The notes under the pieces are model-generated. The model was not told where the DNA came from and did not search any database. It saw only the letters and a program-made list of their open reading frames with translations. From Candidatus Poribacteria bacterium (GTDB lineage Bacteria; Poribacteria; WGA-4E; WGA-3G): a stretch of DNA of 5,196 nt. Shown here in pieces: positions 3,363 to 5,196 of the stretch (positions within the stretch are counted from its first letter, which is position 1; each line of letters starts with the position of its first letter). Location: NCBI GenBank assembly GCA_028824575.1, contig JAPPDN010000134.1:1-5196 (forward strand), given 5' to 3'. The position numbers and the translations under genes were made by a program.

Positions 3363-5196
3363 ATGCAAGGATTATCACTTAATTTCCGTTCAGAGACGCT
3401 TTTTACGTTAGTTGATAAAATCAAATCCGGTATTGAGGGACGAATGAGTTGGGGAGATACTTTTGGCTTGGGGCTTGGTGTCAAATCCGATAAACATCTG
3501 ATCGTTTGGACACCGAAAGAGACTTCAGAGGGCGACATTCTACCCGGTTTTGACTCAGAAGATGGCAAACTAACGCTGAAAATGCGACCACGTCCAGGGG
3601 CATGGGTCTCTTGGATTGACGAAGCGAAAGTCACTGCTGAGACACAAGACGACTATGACCGGGTCCATAGAAGTATACAAGAATTGGAACGGAATGCACG
3701 CCAAATCACGGAATTCGCCGATGGCGTTGTCTCGGACATAACCATCCAAAATTTGGGAAAATCCCTGACGCTTTCTGAACTTACACAGGATGTTTTGAAA
3801 GCACGTTTGGCAATACCTACCACTATCAAAACCGGCGCGTATATACTCGCGCAAACTGATGATCTCGCGCAAACTGATGATACGCATGCCGAGGCTATGC
3901 ACTCGGCAACTGTTATTATTCCAGAGCAAACCCATATCCATCGCATTCATCTCAATGAGGATATCCTTTTTGATCGGATGCTCACAGAAGACTACGACTT
4001 ACTCCTTGTAGTCCTTCGGACGCATATTAAACAGTACCCTGACCTCGCTGATTTAGGGTATAGTCTAACCTTGCGTAACCGGTTGTCCGATGTTGCCGCT
4101 GATGAAGATGCAGCTGAGGTCCTTGATTCCATTCAGGTGCTTGCCACGGCGGCGGTCTACGATCCACTTGAACCGGAGACGCTCAAGTTAGGAGCTACCA
4201 CTTTCAACGCACCGACCGAAGACATTGAGACCGCGATTGCTGAGACTGCAAAGAAAATCGAGACCTATACGGTGAAAGCCAACCAGCACGCCCATCAACT
4301 TATGGCACAATTCCAACAGGGAGTCGAGACCCGTTTGAGAGCACTTGTGTTGGGACCTGGGCAACGCGTTCACAATAAGGTGTGGGACGACCTCGTGATT
4401 CGAGAATTGCGGAGTACAATACTCGCTTTCGTCGAATTTTACGCGGAATATCTTACTGAGAATTTTGAGGCGGCAGTCGCAGCAGCGAAAACCGAGGCTC
4501 TCACCCAAAATATTGACCCTATGATTGAATTTTGGCAGCTGCAGGATAACCAACAGTTAACCCTGAATCACCTCATTCAATCCTCTTACAAATTGGCGAA
4601 TCAGGTACTGGATAGGGCTGCCGGGTTGTTTCATGATTTAGTATTTGAGCAAGACTTCATTGAAACAGATTTGGTCAAACAGGTTGAACTCCTAACTTTT
4701 GAAAATAACGAACTCTTGGGTGAGATATATCTACCGAAGTGGACACGCGCAACTGTGCGTGAAAAAATGGCAGGCTTCACGCTCCGATCAACTTGGCATC
4801 CCACTCAAATTGAACGTTTGACAACTGTCTGGTTGGAGTTGCTGGAACTCGCTAACTTCGTGAGTCAGCACAAGCAAGATTTTGAAGACGTTATTCAACC
4901 GTTAGTTGATCTTCTATTGACAGCGAAAACCGGACAGGTGCAACGCCGGTCACAACAAGCACAGCAGCGTGGCAGAGCAGCTAATTTTCCCGGTTTCGAA
5001 ATTTCTGATGACGCTTTTGAGCAACTGCTTAACCATGTAAAATTACATTTGCCAACCATAAAGCAGTGGTTGGCTAACCTTCCACCGAAGGCGGAAGCAC
5101 AACAGCATTACGCGACGCTGTGGACGTTAATACTTGATGGTAAACTCCGAGAGCAGCTCCTATCAGAAATCCAACCGACGTGTGATATTAACCTCA
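3363..5196 (+). CDS. Large protein of unknown function, 3'-truncated by the window edge
   Basis: The frame from the ATG at 3363 runs 611 codons with no stop and continues past the window, so the full length is unknown. I do not recognise the family. Residues about 1-90 appear strand-rich with many Gly and Trp (GLGLGV, LIVWTP, GAWVSWID). Residues about 95-150 and 285-440 look like long amphipathic helices, with many Ala, Gln and Glu, as in a helical scaffold or coiled-coil-like protein. A duplicated LAQTDD sits at 162-173 and a basic, Gln-rich segment (QVQRRSQQAQQRGRAA) at 525-540. There is no signal peptide, no membrane segment, no Walker A motif and no obvious nuclease or protease motif, so it is probably cytoplasmic. 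Codon use looks like that of the neighbours. The start has no good SD: GAAAGG lies 19 nt away. The only other in-frame candidate above the upstream stop at 3327 is TTG 3336. It is separated from the upstream operon by 329 bp and probably has its own promoter. Confidence 0.85.
   Translation, partial: MQGLSLNFRSETLFTLVDKIKSGIEGRMSWGDTFGLGLGVKSDKHLIVWTPKETSEGDILPGFDSEDGKLTLKMRPRPGAWVSWIDEAKVTAETQDDYDRVHRSIQELERNARQITEFADGVVSDITIQNLGKSLTLSELTQDVLKARLAIPTTIKTGAYILAQTDDLAQTDDTHAEAMHSATVIIPEQTHIHRIHLNEDILFDRMLTEDYDLLLVVLRTHIKQYPDLADLGYSLTLRNRLSDVAADEDAAEVLDSIQVLATAAVYDPLEPETLKLGATTFNAPTEDIETAIAETAKKIETYTVKANQHAHQLMAQFQQGVETRLRALVLGPGQRVHNKVWDDLVIRELRSTILAFVEFYAEYLTENFEAAVAAAKTEALTQNIDPMIEFWQLQDNQQLTLNHLIQSSYKLANQVLDRAAGLFHDLVFEQDFIETDLVKQVELLTFENNELLGEIYLPKWTRATVREKMAGFTLRSTWHPTQIERLTTVWLELLELANFVSQHKQDFEDVIQPLVDLLLTAKTGQVQRRSQQAQQRGRAANFPGFEISDDAFEQLLNHVKLHLPTIKQWLANLPPKAEAQQHYATLWTLILDGKLREQLLSEIQPTCDINL
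3846..3881 (+). repeat. Exact 18-bp tandem duplication inside the large unknown gene
   Basis: CTCGCGCAAACTGATGAT occurs twice back to back (3846-3863 and 3864-3881), encoding LAQTDD-LAQTDD in frame. It lies in an acidic, probably exposed linker between two structured parts of the protein. Exact identity indicates a recent duplication that kept the frame. Confidence 0.92.

Noticed and set aside
3350..4553. Reverse-strand frames at 3350-3634, 3570-3950, 3653-3946 and 4188-4553
   Set aside because: All are antisense to the continuous + strand frame from 3363. They are short, overlap one another in different frames, and have Cys/Arg/Ser-rich compositions typical of shadow translation.
2473..5196. 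Methyltransferase plus large unknown protein as a restriction or phage-defence system
   Set aside because: A 329-bp gap with its own promoter-like element separates them, and no nuclease, helicase or ATPase motif is visible in the large protein. The idea stays open until the rest of the gene and its downstream neighbours are seen.

Overview
The window looks like bacterial chromosome of moderate G+C, with every supported gene on the + strand. No rRNA, tRNA, CRISPR array, transposase or phage gene is visible. The organism cannot be named from the sequence alone. A CBS-containing bacterial IMP dehydrogenase and a complex I subunit indicate a free-standing bacterium with a proton-pumping respiratory chain. 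The scattered gene order and a degenerate 7-nt intergenic repeat suggest an uncultured, metagenome-type lineage. Candidatus Poribacteria is a low-confidence guess from general style, not a demonstrated assignment.

Layout. (1) Positions 1-248 hold the end of a small gene for a coiled-coil protein with one C-terminal membrane helix, built on 33-bp (11-residue) tandem repeats. (2) Positions 267-1763 hold guaB (IMP dehydrogenase), whose ribosome binding site lies directly behind the stop codon of the small gene. (3) After a 64-bp gap, positions 1828-2466 encode NuoI, the 2x[4Fe-4S] subunit of NADH:quinone oxidoreductase, with no other nuo gene in view. (4) Six bases later, positions 2473-3033 encode an MT-A70 family adenine N6-methyltransferase. 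Its Shine-Dalgarno sequence overlaps the nuoI stop codon, so these two genes are very probably one transcript. (5) Positions 3034-3362 are a 329-bp, AT-rich non-coding stretch. It holds a hairpin around the methyltransferase stop codon, weak terminator-like elements, a TATAAT hexamer and a long imperfect inverted repeat just downstream of that hexamer. (6) From 3363 a reading frame stays open for 611 codons to the end of the window. It encodes a large, mostly helical, soluble-looking protein that I do not recognise.

The genes do not form an obvious single pathway. guaB feeds guanine nucleotide synthesis, nuoI belongs to respiration and the methyltransferase modifies nucleic acid. Their tight spacing looks like co-transcription of unrelated housekeeping genes. 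The parts with most unexplained content are the 611-codon open frame with its structured leader and the altered catalytic flap of the IMP dehydrogenase.
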